A stretch of 64,000 nucleotides of DNA, from positions 1 through 64,000 of the forward strand of contig NZ_JAUNKC010000004.1 in NCBI RefSeq assembly GCF_030532965.1, given 5' to 3'. Below the pieces are notes generated by a model. It saw only the letters and a program-made list of their open reading frames with translations, ran no database searches and was not told where the DNA came from. The DNA is from Corynebacterium sp. (GTDB taxonomy: Bacteria; Actinomycetota; Actinomycetes; Mycobacteriales; Mycobacteriaceae). Below, piece by piece: positions 1 to 8,155 of the stretch. The translations under genes and the position numbers were made by a program. Within the stretch, counting starts at the first letter, position 1, and each line of letters starts with the position of its first letter.

Positions 1-2
1 CC

Positions 3-218
3 CAAAACCACAGGTCAAAAATTCACACACATTTCCCCGGTGAGAAAACCTCAATATTCGCAACAACCAACGTCACCGAGGCTGTATTTCATCCTGGAAG
101 GCTACGGACAATCTTCTATGATGCAGGTGGCTTGAGCACCAAAAAGCCATCTTTTACGTATCCCGTGCAAAAACGACAGCCGTTTTATTGCCAGTTCCAA
201 CTCCTGGTTTCCTTCTAG
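3..218 (+). CDS. possible 3' end of an unidentified gene, cut by the left edge
   Basis: A reading frame is open from the window edge to a TAG at 216-218, about 71 codons without a stop. The residues end in an aromatic-rich tail (CQFQLLVSF). I recognise no family. Codon use is mixed, with several codons that are rare in the neighbours (AGG, ATA, CTA). It could be the tail of a real gene entering from the left or a chance open frame. It runs towards the hut cluster, so it would be convergent with hutI. Confidence 0.25.
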   Translation, partial: QNHRSKIHTHFPGEKTSIFATTNVTEAVFHPGRLRTIFYDAGGLSTKKPSFTYPVQKRQPFYCQFQLLVSF

Positions 219-295
219 CCATCTCATGAGGGAACTTCAGCGTCCAACACAAATCACTAGGACTGTGCACACAGCACAAAAGACTCGCACTATAG

Positions 296-314
296 GGGAA
301 ATACTTCCCAATTG
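296..314. repeat. copy 1 of a short inverted-repeat motif flanking the hut genes
   Basis: GGGAA-ATAC-TTCCC forms an inverted repeat. Positions 299-314 match positions 3403-3418 at 15 of 16 bases (AAATACTTCCCARTTG). This copy lies about 50 bases past the hutI stop codon, in the otherwise featureless gap 219-365. A role as an operator is only inferred. Confidence 0.4.
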
Positions 315-365
315 GGGTCATTAGGGATCAATCCCTTGTGACTGGTGGAATTGGTTGAGCCTCGT

Positions 366-1550
366 TTATCCCTGGTACACAATCTCCCCTGCGCGGATAG
401 TGCACCACGTGTGCGGCATACCGGGCCGGTAGGCCAGATTAATTGCAGTGTGGCTACTGAGTACATGCAGATCCGCCGCCGCCCCAACAGCAATGACACC
501 TTTGGCGGGTCGGCCTTTGGCGTCCAACCCACCTTGAACGGGGTGTCGTCGTAAAGCTTTAGCCCCGCCTAAGGTTGCGGCGGCGATGGCCTCCTCCAAG
601 CTCAGGTGCTGCTGGAGCACCGCCGTGGCCACACAGAAGTTCATTGAAGAGGTGTAGCTAGTTCCGGGGTTGAGGTTACTTGCGATCGCCACTGAAACTC
701 CGGCATCAAGCAGTCGGCGGACTGGGGCCAAAGGCTCCCGAGTGGAAAGATCACAGGCGGGAAGAACCGTGGCCACAGTATCGGATGCCGCTAGGGCAGC
801 AATGTCTTCATCGCTGACGTAGTTGACGTGATCGACGGAGGCAGCGTTCATTTCCACAGCAAGGCGCACCCCCGGGCCGGGGCCGAGCTGGTTGCCATGA
901 ACCCTCAGTCCAAGACCTTTCTGCCGCCCGGCGGCTAACACGCGACGCGATTGTTCCTCAGTGAAAGCTCCCCGCTCGCAGAACACATCGATCCACCCCA
1001 CAGAGGATGCCACTGCCTCAAGCATTGGTCCAGTTACCTCATCCAGGTAGGCTTCCGCGTCTTGCCCTGGTGGGACAAGGTGGGCGCCGAGGAAGGTCAC
1101 CTCGTCCACATATTGGGCTGCGATGCGGGCGGCCATTACCTCAGAAGGGACGTCGAGCCCATAACCAGTCTTAGTTTCGATGGTGGTCGTACCACCGGCG
1201 TGGGCTTCGGCGATGCGATCCTTAAGCAGTGCGGTCAGGCGGTCTTCACCGGCAGTGCGGGTAGCTTTCATGGTCACGGCGATCCCGCTGGCGGCATAGC
1301 TTTCGCCAGCTATGCGTGCCTCAAATTCGGCGGCACGGTCGCCATCGAACATCATGTGGGTGTGGGAATCCACCCAGCCGGGTAACACGGCTCGGCCACC
1401 TACATCCAGCGCGGTGTCGGCGGCGGGAGCAGCGTCGGCCGCCCCTATCCAGGTGATGATTCCGTTTTCCATGACGAGGGCTGCGTCCTTGACAGTGCCA
1501 CGTTCGGTGACGGTTCGCAGCTCACTGATGCCGGTGACCAAGGTGGACAT
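366..1550 (-). CDS. hutI: imidazolonepropionase (HutI)
   Basis: HutI hydrolyses 4-imidazolone-5-propionate to N-formimino-L-glutamate, the third step of histidine breakdown in the cytoplasm. The 394-residue length is normal for the amidohydrolase-superfamily HutI enzymes. The metal-binding H-x-H of the TIM barrel is at residues 63-65 (DSHTH). Further metal and substrate residues lie in GNQLGPGPG, in SVDHVNY and in the late SNLNPGTSYTSS segment. The ATG lies 3 bases after the hutU stop, so the two genes are almost certainly co-transcribed and translationally close. It is the last gene of the hutH-hutU-hutI run, followed by a gene-poor 147-base gap. Assignment is firm from sequence and context. 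Confidence 0.96.
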   Translation of the reverse strand: MSTLVTGISELRTVTERGTVKDAALVMENGIITWIGAADAAPAADTALDVGGRAVLPGWVDSHTHMMFDGDRAAEFEARIAGESYAASGIAVTMKATRTAGEDRLTALLKDRIAEAHAGGTTTIETKTGYGLDVPSEVMAARIAAQYVDEVTFLGAHLVPPGQDAEAYLDEVTGPMLEAVASSVGWIDVFCERGAFTEEQSRRVLAAGRQKGLGLRVHGNQLGPGPGVRLAVEMNAASVDHVNYVSDEDIAALAASDTVATVLPACDLSTREPLAPVRRLLDAGVSVAIASNLNPGTSYTSSMNFCVATAVLQQHLSLEEAIAAATLGGAKALRRHPVQGGLDAKGRPAKGVIAVGAAADLHVLSSHTAINLAYRPGMPHTWCTIRAGEIVYQG

Positions 1551-1553
1551 GTA

Positions 1554-3239
1554 TTAATTCTCCCGGGAGTTGAAGGGCAGAGGTACGCGCACGCCACGCT
1601 CGATGGCGACCTCGTTCGCGCGGTCATATCCAGCATCAACGTGGCGGATGACACCCATGCCGGGGTCATTGGTCAGCACTGTACGTAGCTTCGCCTCCGC
1701 CAGATCGGTGCCATCGGCTACTGTCACTTGGCCGGTGTGGATGGAACGGCCCATCCCCACTCCACCGCCGTGGTGAATGGACACCCAGGTTGCTCCGCCG
1801 GAGACAGCAGTCATGGCGTTGAGAAGCGGCCAGTCTGCGACCGCATCGCTGCCGTCAAGCATGGATTCGGTCTCCCGATACGGGGATGCCACTGAACCAG
1901 AATCGAGGTGATCGCGCCCAATCACGATGGGGGCCTTCACTTTTCCGTCACGGACAAGTTCATTGAATTTCAGACCCGCTAGGTGGCGCTCACCGTAGCC
2001 CAGCCAGCAGATGCGAGCGGGCAGCCCTTCGAACTCGACGAACTCTTCGGCCGCGTCCAGCCAGCGGTGCAGGTGCTCGTTGTCGGGGAATAATTCCTTG
2101 ATTGCCTGATCCGTCACGCGGATGTCTTCTGGATCTCCAGACAGGGCTACCCAACGGAAGGGGCCTAATCCTTCACAGAATAGTGGCCGGATGTAGGCAG
2201 GCACGAAGCCGGGGAATTCGAAGGCGCGGGAGTATCCAGCTTGGCGGGCCTCGTCGCGGATGGAGTTTCCATAGTCAAAGACCACTGCTCCTTCATCTTG
2301 GAATTCCACCATGGCCTGCACTTGTACAGCCATGGATTCCCGGGCTTTCTTAGTGAAGGTGATTGCGTCCTCTTTGGCGGCTTGATGCCACTCAGCCACG
2401 GTGTGTTCGAGTGGCAGGTAGCTAAGTGGGTCGTGGGCTGACGTCTGGTCAGTCACAATGTCCACGACGAGTTTCCCCTCGCGGTGGCGGCGCAGCATCT
2501 CCGGGAAAATAGCAGCGGCGTTACCCACCAGCCCCACGGACAAAGGTCGATGCTCCTCTTTCGCAGCCATCACCAAGGCGATGGCTTCATCTACATCTGT
2601 TGTGACCTCATCGAGATAGCGTTTGGATTGGCGGCGCCGGAGGCGACTTTCGTCCACATCCACAATCAGACACACTCCCCCGTTAAGCGTAACGGATAGT
2701 GGTTGGGCACCGCCCATACCACCACATCCGCCAGTCAAAGTTAAGGTTCCAGCCAGAGTCCCGCCAAAGCGCTGGCGGGCCACCGCAGCGAAGGTTTCAA
2801 AGGTGCCTTGGAGGATGCCTTGGGTTGCGATGTAGATCCACGACCCGGCGGTCATTTGGCCGTACATCATTAGACCTTCGTCCTCCAGCTTGCGGAAGTG
2901 TTCCCAGTTAGCCCAATCGCCCACCAAGTTGGAGTTGGCGATGAGCACGCGGGGGGCCCACTCGTTGGTACGGAAGACACCAACTGGTTTTCCGGACTGC
3001 ACCAACAGTGTTTCGTCGCTGCCGAGGTTGGTCAGTTCTTCCACGATGGCGTCGAAGCATTCCCAGCTACGCGCCGCTCGTCCGGTGCCCCCGTAGACCA
3101 CCAGGTCCTCGGGTCGTTCAGCAACCTCTGGGTCGAGGTTGTTCATCAGCATCCGAAGTGGGGCCTCCGTCTGCCAAGACTTCGCGGTTAATTGGGTACC
3201 ACGGGGAGCACGAACCTCACGGGGTGTAGACATAGGCAA
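1554..3239 (-). CDS. hutU: urocanate hydratase (urocanase, HutU)
   Basis: Urocanase converts urocanate to 4-imidazolone-5-propionate using tightly bound NAD+, the second step of histidine degradation. The 561 residues match the family length. The NAD-binding glycine cluster [11 protein letters not shown] is at about residues 170-180. The family signature [16 protein letters not shown] is at about 404-418, with the active-site Cys at about 411. The start is uncertain. TTG at 3239 sits 6 bases after GGAG, while ATG at 3233 would give a 12-base spacing, and the two differ by only two residues. It lies between hutH (207-base gap upstream) and hutI (3-base gap downstream). The wide gap before it holds an inverted repeat that could be a control site. 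Confidence 0.96.
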   Translation of the reverse strand: MPMSTPREVRAPRGTQLTAKSWQTEAPLRMLMNNLDPEVAERPEDLVVYGGTGRAARSWECFDAIVEELTNLGSDETLLVQSGKPVGVFRTNEWAPRVLIANSNLVGDWANWEHFRKLEDEGLMMYGQMTAGSWIYIATQGILQGTFETFAAVARQRFGGTLAGTLTLTGGCGGMGGAQPLSVTLNGGVCLIVDVDESRLRRRQSKRYLDEVTTDVDEAIALVMAAKEEHRPLSVGLVGNAAAIFPEMLRRHREGKLVVDIVTDQTSAHDPLSYLPLEHTVAEWHQAAKEDAITFTKKARESMAVQVQAMVEFQDEGAVVFDYGNSIRDEARQAGYSRAFEFPGFVPAYIRPLFCEGLGPFRWVALSGDPEDIRVTDQAIKELFPDNEHLHRWLDAAEEFVEFEGLPARICWLGYGERHLAGLKFNELVRDGKVKAPIVIGRDHLDSGSVASPYRETESMLDGSDAVADWPLLNAMTAVSGGATWVSIHHGGGVGMGRSIHTGQVTVADGTDLAEAKLRTVLTNDPGMGVIRHVDAGYDRANEVAIERGVRVPLPFNSREN

Positions 3240-3392
3240 TCACGTCTCCTTCTTGAACATGACCCCACGGTGGCGCGGAGGTGCGTGGGCCGGATGCTGA
3301 TGCCCCGGAGCTGTCCCCCTTCCCCGCGCCACAGGAGGTAGCCACTGACAAAGTGTTGGGTTTCACCACAATCTAACACCCAAAAACCCGGG

Positions 3393-3418
3393 TGGGAAGG
3401 AAAAATACTTCCCAGTTG
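3393..3418. repeat. copy 2 of the inverted-repeat motif, in the hutH-hutU gap
   Basis: TGGGAAG (3393-3399) and CTTCCCA (3408-3414) form a perfect 7-bp inverted repeat with an 8-base spacer. The right half continues into the 16-base stretch shared with copy 1 at 299-314. It sits about 155 bases upstream of hutU. This could be an operator for the hut regulator or a processing or termination hairpin. No function is shown by the sequence. Confidence 0.4.
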
Positions 3419-3446
3419 TCCCAAATATGAGACTGCAGGGTTTGCC

Positions 3447-4997
3447 CTAGTGCAACTTTCCGACGGCTGCCTCTACAGCCTCGGTGATGGCACCGCTGAC
3501 AACGAGTTCTACGGCATCTTCAATCTCCGGAGAAAGATACCGATCCACACCCGGCGGGGCAATGCGAGAACGCACGACAGCCAGGGCTGCGCCAGTACCC
3601 ACAGCAGGTGTTCCTTCACGCATATTGATGGCGCGAGCGGAGGTAAGGATCTCAATCGCTAGCACCCGCGCCAGCCCGTCTACAGCTCTACGCAGCTTTC
3701 GTGCCGCCGACCACCCCATGGAGACGTGATCTTCCTGCATCGCTGAGGACGGAATCGAATCTACAGAGGCTGGCGTCGCCAGTCGCTTGAGTTCACTCAC
3801 TATCCCCGCCTGGGTGTATTGGGCGATCATGTGCCCCGAATCCACACCCGGATCATCTGCAAGAAATGCATTTAACCCTCGGTTACGGGCAGTATCCAGG
3901 AACCGGTCCGTGCGCCGCTCAGATATGGAGGCAAGATCCGCAACAACGATCGCCAGGAAGTCCAGCGCATACGCCACGGGTGCGCCATGGAAATTTCCGT
4001 TGGATGTCACTCGTCCATCGAGTGCCACGACCGGATTGTCCACCGCAGCGGCAAGTTCCCGATCCGCTACCTGTGTGCAATAGTCAAGGGTGTCCCGGAA
4101 TCCGCCAGCTACCTGCGGAGCACAGCGCACCGAGTAAGCATCCTGAACCTGGTTTTGTTTAAACTCTGTTTGTGCGTTCTCCAGGATCGAGGAGTCTGCT
4201 GCCACAGTGCGGATATTTCGAGCTGAATCCGCCAGGCCTGGATGAGGGCGCAATTTTTGCAGATCCTCATCAAACACAGTGAGGGTGCCTAGGAGCCCTT
4301 CCACAGTCATTGCGGTGGCGATGTCCGCTACCTTGCCCAAATCTCGCAGATCCCAAATTGCCAGGCAAAGCATACCCAGCATGCCATCGGTGCCATTGAT
4401 TAATGCCAAGCCCTCCTTTTCTTGGAGGACTAATGGATCGATGCCAGATGCCGCTAAGGCATCCGCAGCATCATAAAGCTGCCCATCAGCGCAGCGCACT
4501 ATACCCTCCCCCATTAAAGCTAGGGCGCAGTGAGCCAAAGGCGCCAGATCCCCTGAACAGCCCAAGGAACCGTACTCACGTACCACCGGGGTAATGTGCG
4601 CATTTAACAACTGTGCGTAGGTTTCAACCACGACAGGCCGTACCCCGGTGCGACCTGTACACAAGGTGGAAAGGCGCAGTAACATCAGCGCCCGGATGAC
4701 CTCGGTTTCTACCTCAGGGCCGGAACCCGCCGCATGGGAGCGCACCAGAGAACGCTGCAGCTGACGGCGCAACTCCTCAGGGACGTAGCGGCGGGCTAGG
4801 GCTCCAAAACCGGTGGATACCCCGTACACGGGCACGGGATTGTTGGCAAGATCTTCGATACGTCGGCGGGTGTTATCTACTGCAGCTAACGCATCCAGTG
4901 CAATATCCACGGTGGCCCCATACCGGGCCACGGCCACTACTTCTTCGATACTTAAGGGCCCGATGCCAACGGTGATCTGGCTTAGGTCGGTAGACAT
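3447..4997 (-). CDS. hutH: histidine ammonia-lyase (histidase, HutH)
   Basis: HutH removes ammonia from L-histidine to give urocanate, the committing step of histidine use. At 516 residues it is the usual size for the MIO-dependent aromatic amino acid lyases. The N-terminal VYGVSTGFG (about residues 57-65) carries the catalytic Tyr region. The cofactor-forming tripeptide lies in GSLGCSGDLAPLAH and reads Cys-Ser-Gly (147-149) rather than the textbook Ala-Ser-Gly. The Ser and Gly needed for MIO formation are intact, so activity is expected. The first gene of the hut run, it starts 94 bases from the end of the regulator gene that precedes it on the same strand. Confidence 0.96.
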   Translation of the reverse strand: MSTDLSQITVGIGPLSIEEVVAVARYGATVDIALDALAAVDNTRRRIEDLANNPVPVYGVSTGFGALARRYVPEELRRQLQRSLVRSHAAGSGPEVETEVIRALMLLRLSTLCTGRTGVRPVVVETYAQLLNAHITPVVREYGSLGCSGDLAPLAHCALALMGEGIVRCADGQLYDAADALAASGIDPLVLQEKEGLALINGTDGMLGMLCLAIWDLRDLGKVADIATAMTVEGLLGTLTVFDEDLQKLRPHPGLADSARNIRTVAADSSILENAQTEFKQNQVQDAYSVRCAPQVAGGFRDTLDYCTQVADRELAAAVDNPVVALDGRVTSNGNFHGAPVAYALDFLAIVVADLASISERRTDRFLDTARNRGLNAFLADDPGVDSGHMIAQYTQAGIVSELKRLATPASVDSIPSSAMQEDHVSMGWSAARKLRRAVDGLARVLAIEILTSARAINMREGTPAVGTGAALAVVRSRIAPPGVDRYLSPEIEDAVELVVSGAITEAVEAAVGKLH

Positions 4998-5091
4998 GGC
5001 AAAATTGCTCCTTCAACATGATTTAGGATTTCAGGGGCATGCGCGACAGCCAAACGCACTGGTCACATGCTAGCTGAGAATGTGTTCCCTG

Positions 5092-5808
5092 TCACCTAGT
5101 TTGCCGCCCATATAACTTTGCACTCATCGATGCCGCCGAATCCTTTAGATGAGCCACCAGCGCAGCGAATGTATCAGGACTTGCGGTTCCCACCGGATAC
5201 GTCACCGCCAAAGCGGCCGCTGGCCTGCCTAAATGATCCGTAATCGCCACAGCCACACTTTCCTGACCGCAAGTAACCTCCTCGTACTCAGTGGCGTACC
5301 CTACGGCCTGCGCCCCTTCCAATAATTCCGCAGTCTCTGGGGCTGGACTCAGCGCCGCAACCCTCTCCTCTTTAGGTAGGTGAGCCAACATTATTCGCCC
5401 CGAAGCAGTACCCACCGCGACCAAACGCACCCCCACCTGAGTGGTCAGCGAAGGCGCTCCGGGCGCCCGCACCTCAGCCAAGTACACAATCTCCTGCCCC
5501 GATAACCGGGATAAATGCCCGCTACCTCCCACCATGCTGGCAGCCTTAAGCAAAGGGGAACGGCTAAGACGGACCAGTGGCTGTTGAGTAGTGTAGGCAC
5601 TGGCCATCTCATAGGCAGCAAGACCTAACCCGTACTTCTTCTCATCCACTAAGTGCACCACAAAGCCCAGATCCACCATCTCCCCCAACAACCGATATGT
5701 AGTAGAACGCGGTATCGACAACTCCTGGCTGATCCGCGCAGCCGACACCGGCACATCTATCGTCGACAGCAAACGCAAAATCGCTAAAGTCTGGCGCACT
5801 GCGCTCAT
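5092..5808 (-). CDS. hutR: IclR-family transcriptional regulator, probable hut regulator (HutR)
   Basis: A 238-residue IclR-type protein. The N-terminal winged HTH includes PVSAARISQELSIPRSTTYRLL, followed by a C-terminal effector-binding domain with the typical GRIMLAHLP segment. An in-frame GTG at 5817 exists, but GGAGG sits exactly 8 bases before the ATG at 5808 and overlaps the GTG, so I choose 5808. It lies between hutH and the divergent hutG, as in hut clusters of other corynebacteria where an IclR protein controls the pathway. From this I infer that it senses a histidine-pathway intermediate. By eye I did not find the HutR motif I remember from C. resistens (TCTGwwATwCCAGA) in the flanking gaps. 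Confidence 0.85.
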   Translation of the reverse strand: MSAVRQTLAILRLLSTIDVPVSAARISQELSIPRSTTYRLLGEMVDLGFVVHLVDEKKYGLGLAAYEMASAYTTQQPLVRLSRSPLLKAASMVGGSGHLSRLSGQEIVYLAEVRAPGAPSLTTQVGVRLVAVGTASGRIMLAHLPKEERVAALSPAPETAELLEGAQAVGYATEYEEVTCGQESVAVAITDHLGRPAAALAVTYPVGTASPDTFAALVAHLKDSAASMSAKLYGRQTR

Positions 5809-5843
5809 CAGACCCACCTCCAGACAGAACCAATTTTTCCCAC

Positions 5844-5855
5844 TACCCTAAAACC
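5844..5855 (+). promoter_or_regulatory. candidate -10 element for a leaderless hutG transcript
   Basis: TACCCT at 5844-5849 ends six bases before the hutG ATG, and no Shine-Dalgarno sequence precedes that ATG. This is the arrangement of leaderless mRNAs, which are common in corynebacteria. The -35 region is not clear. Confidence 0.35.
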
Positions 5856-6797
5856 ATGGCGCTAAATCTCACGAACCCCTCCGAAAACTGGTCCGGACGC
5901 GTCGATGGCCCCGGACCCGACCACGCCCGCTGGCATTCGGCCATCGCAAGTGACCTCTATAGACCTGGTATCACCCTAGTTGGATTCGCATCCGATGAAG
6001 GAGTCCGCCGCAACCAGGGGCGCCCGGGGGCCGCGCAAGCAACCGCGGCTCTCCGCACCGCCCTTAGTTCCCTCGCTATCCACGAAACCCTACCGCTTAC
6101 CGATGCAGGTACCATCACCGTCGACGGCACAGACCTTGAGTCAGCCCACGACCGCCTCAGCGACATAGTCCACAACCTGATCAACAAGGACCAACTCGTC
6201 GTAGTACTCGGTGGCGGGCACGAAACCGCCTTTGGTAGCGGGCGAGGCGCCATTCGGGCTTTGCCAACACCACCTAAAATCATTAACCTCGACGCCCACT
6301 TCGACCTCAGGGAAGCACCAGAAGCCACATCTGGCACCCCGTTCCGGCAGCTAGCGAATGAAGCAGGCGAACAATTCGCCTACCACGTGCTCGGAATCTC
6401 AACACCTAATAACACTAAAGTCCTTTTCGATACCGCTCGCACCCTTGGCGTGGGATTCCACACCGACACTGAACTCCTCCGCATGACCCCCAGTGACGCC
6501 GCGGAACTAGCGACCTCGCTCACCGAAAACCATGAACACATACACCTCAGCATCGACCTCGATGTTCTACCTGCAGCGGTGGCCCCAGGAGTATCCGCCC
6601 CCGCTGGACTAGGTGTGGAGCTGCCCATCATCCACACCATCTGCGTGGCGCTCGCCAAAACCGGCAAGTTACGCCTCGTGGATGTGGTGGAACTCAACCC
6701 CACCTACGACGTTGATGGGCGCACCGCCCGCGTCGCCGCCAGGCTCATCAACGACATCGTGACCGCCCACCACCGCGCTACCAACTACGCCCCATAA
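5856..6797 (+). CDS. hutG: formimidoylglutamase (HutG)
   Basis: HutG hydrolyses N-formimino-L-glutamate to glutamate and formamide, completing histidine breakdown. The 313-residue protein belongs to the arginase/agmatinase (ureohydrolase) family. Manganese ligands are visible as GGGHE (H122), LDAHFD (D146, H148, D150) and SIDLDV (D234, D236). Its presence means this organism uses the four-enzyme route ending in formamide, not the HutF/deiminase route. It is transcribed divergently from hutR across only 47 bases, so regulator binding there could control both. Its last 13 bases overlap tail to tail with the M20 peptidase gene on the other strand. Confidence 0.95.
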   Translation: MALNLTNPSENWSGRVDGPGPDHARWHSAIASDLYRPGITLVGFASDEGVRRNQGRPGAAQATAALRTALSSLAIHETLPLTDAGTITVDGTDLESAHDRLSDIVHNLINKDQLVVVLGGGHETAFGSGRGAIRALPTPPKIINLDAHFDLREAPEATSGTPFRQLANEAGEQFAYHVLGISTPNNTKVLFDTARTLGVGFHTDTELLRMTPSDAAELATSLTENHEHIHLSIDLDVLPAAVAPGVSAPAGLGVELPIIHTICVALAKTGKLRLVDVVELNPTYDVDGRTARVAARLINDIVTAHHRATNYAP

Positions 6798-8140
6798 CTT
6801 AACAAGAACAAAGCCTCCGCAATAGCAATGTTTTCAATCTCAGTGGGGTCCACAGACTCATCGACCGAATGGATAGTGCACAACGGTTCCTCAATGCCGA
6901 AAATCGCAATCTCCGCTTGGGGATGGGCATCCTGTAACTCCACACACAAGGGAATCGTCGCACCCATACCAATATGAGTCGTGTCCACCCCATACGCCGC
7001 AGAGAGACAATCGGTGAGCAAAACCATACCCGGTTTAGTCGGATCCGTATCAAAACCCCGATTCACATCATCAATCTCAACCTCAACAGTGGCACCCCAC
7101 GGAGTATGAGCTTTGATATGCTCCGCCACCAGGGTAGCCACCCGATTCGGATCCAAAGCCGCTGGAACCCGCAAATCCAAAACAGCCTTAGCCGTAGGGT
7201 TGATCACGTTAAAAGCATTTTCCACCGGGGTAGCACTGACACCTGTTACCGCAAAGGAACAATTCGCCCACACAGCGTCGGCGATCAACGCTGGATCGGT
7301 AGTGATCTGCGCACCGGGAAGTAACTGGGCATCTGTAGCGAATTGCTCCGATGGGTAAGGCGCGCCGGGCCAATGAGCATTAGGGAGTCCTTCAACTTGC
7401 AGCCGACCGGTTCCATCCTGCAAGGAACTTAGCACGGTCATCAGCGCAAGTACTGCGTCCGGAGCTGCGCCACCGTACATGCCGGAATGTACTGGGGCGG
7501 CCAGGGTGGACACGGTTACCTTCAGTCGGGCATTACCCCGCAACGATAGGGTGAGCGAGGGTTGGCCCACCTGTGCGTTTCCGGCATCGGCGATTAGGAT
7601 CATATCGGCGTCGAAAAGCTCTGGGCGCGTGCGAATGAGTGCGGAAAGTCCCGCGCCGCCGGATTCCTCCGAACCTTCCACGACCACTATAAACCCGACT
7701 TCCGTCCCGCCTGCGGCGGCGACCGCTCGTAGCGCCGCAAGATGCATAATCAGGTTGCCCTTGCAGTCCGCAGTACCCCTGCCGTACCAACGTCCGTTTC
7801 TTTCCGTCAGAGTCAAGGGTGGCGAGGTCCAGGCCGCAGGATCCCCGACAGGTACAACATCGTAGTGGGAGTACAGCAATACAGTTGGGGCACCCGGTGT
7901 GCCTTCCTTCGTGCCGATGACAACTGTGGAGCCATCCTCGGTGACAATGGGAGTTACTTCTAATCCCGCCTCTCTAAGGGAATCGATAACCCATTCTGCT
8001 GCCATATCCATTTGGTTTGCCAATTCGGGCTGGCCAAAGACAGAATGAAAACCCACTAATTCCTTCAGTTGCTGAAAGATACGATCCCGATCATTGCGGA
8101 TCGTCTCGGAAACAATATGTGATTGCTTCGAATCAAGCAT
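6785..8140 (-). CDS. M20-family metallopeptidase (dipeptidase-like)
   Basis: A 451-residue zinc peptidase of the M20 (PepV/CNDP/ArgE) clan. The metal-binding and catalytic segments are LLYSHYDVVP (His, Asp), GRGTADCKGN (Asp), EGSEESGG (the Glu pair), ILIADAG (Asp) and the late CTIHSVDES (His). A dimerisation-domain insertion lies between about residues 210 and 340. Substrates in this family are dipeptides or N-acyl amino acids and cannot be fixed from sequence. It lies 15 bases downstream of the POT peptide transporter, so a transport-then-cleave operon is likely. The tail overlaps hutG by 13 bases, hinting at a link with histidine-containing peptides, which is inference only. Confidence 0.9.
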   Translation of the reverse strand: MLDSKQSHIVSETIRNDRDRIFQQLKELVGFHSVFGQPELANQMDMAAEWVIDSLREAGLEVTPIVTEDGSTVVIGTKEGTPGAPTVLLYSHYDVVPVGDPAAWTSPPLTLTERNGRWYGRGTADCKGNLIMHLAALRAVAAAGGTEVGFIVVVEGSEESGGAGLSALIRTRPELFDADMILIADAGNAQVGQPSLTLSLRGNARLKVTVSTLAAPVHSGMYGGAAPDAVLALMTVLSSLQDGTGRLQVEGLPNAHWPGAPYPSEQFATDAQLLPGAQITTDPALIADAVWANCSFAVTGVSATPVENAFNVINPTAKAVLDLRVPAALDPNRVATLVAEHIKAHTPWGATVEVEIDDVNRGFDTDPTKPGMVLLTDCLSAAYGVDTTHIGMGATIPLCVELQDAHPQAEIAIFGIEEPLCTIHSVDESVDPTEIENIAIAEALFLLSYGA

Positions 8141-8155
8141 TTTTGAGGTTCCTCC

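Noticed and set aside
345..554. 69-residue plus-strand frame at the end of hutI
   Set aside because: It is mostly antisense to the conserved hutI C-terminus and shows no protein-like pattern.
3188..3424. 78-residue open frame in the hutH-hutU gap
   Set aside because: It overlaps the inverted repeat and the hutU start region. Its composition is Arg/Cys-rich with no ribosome site, so it looks like chance.
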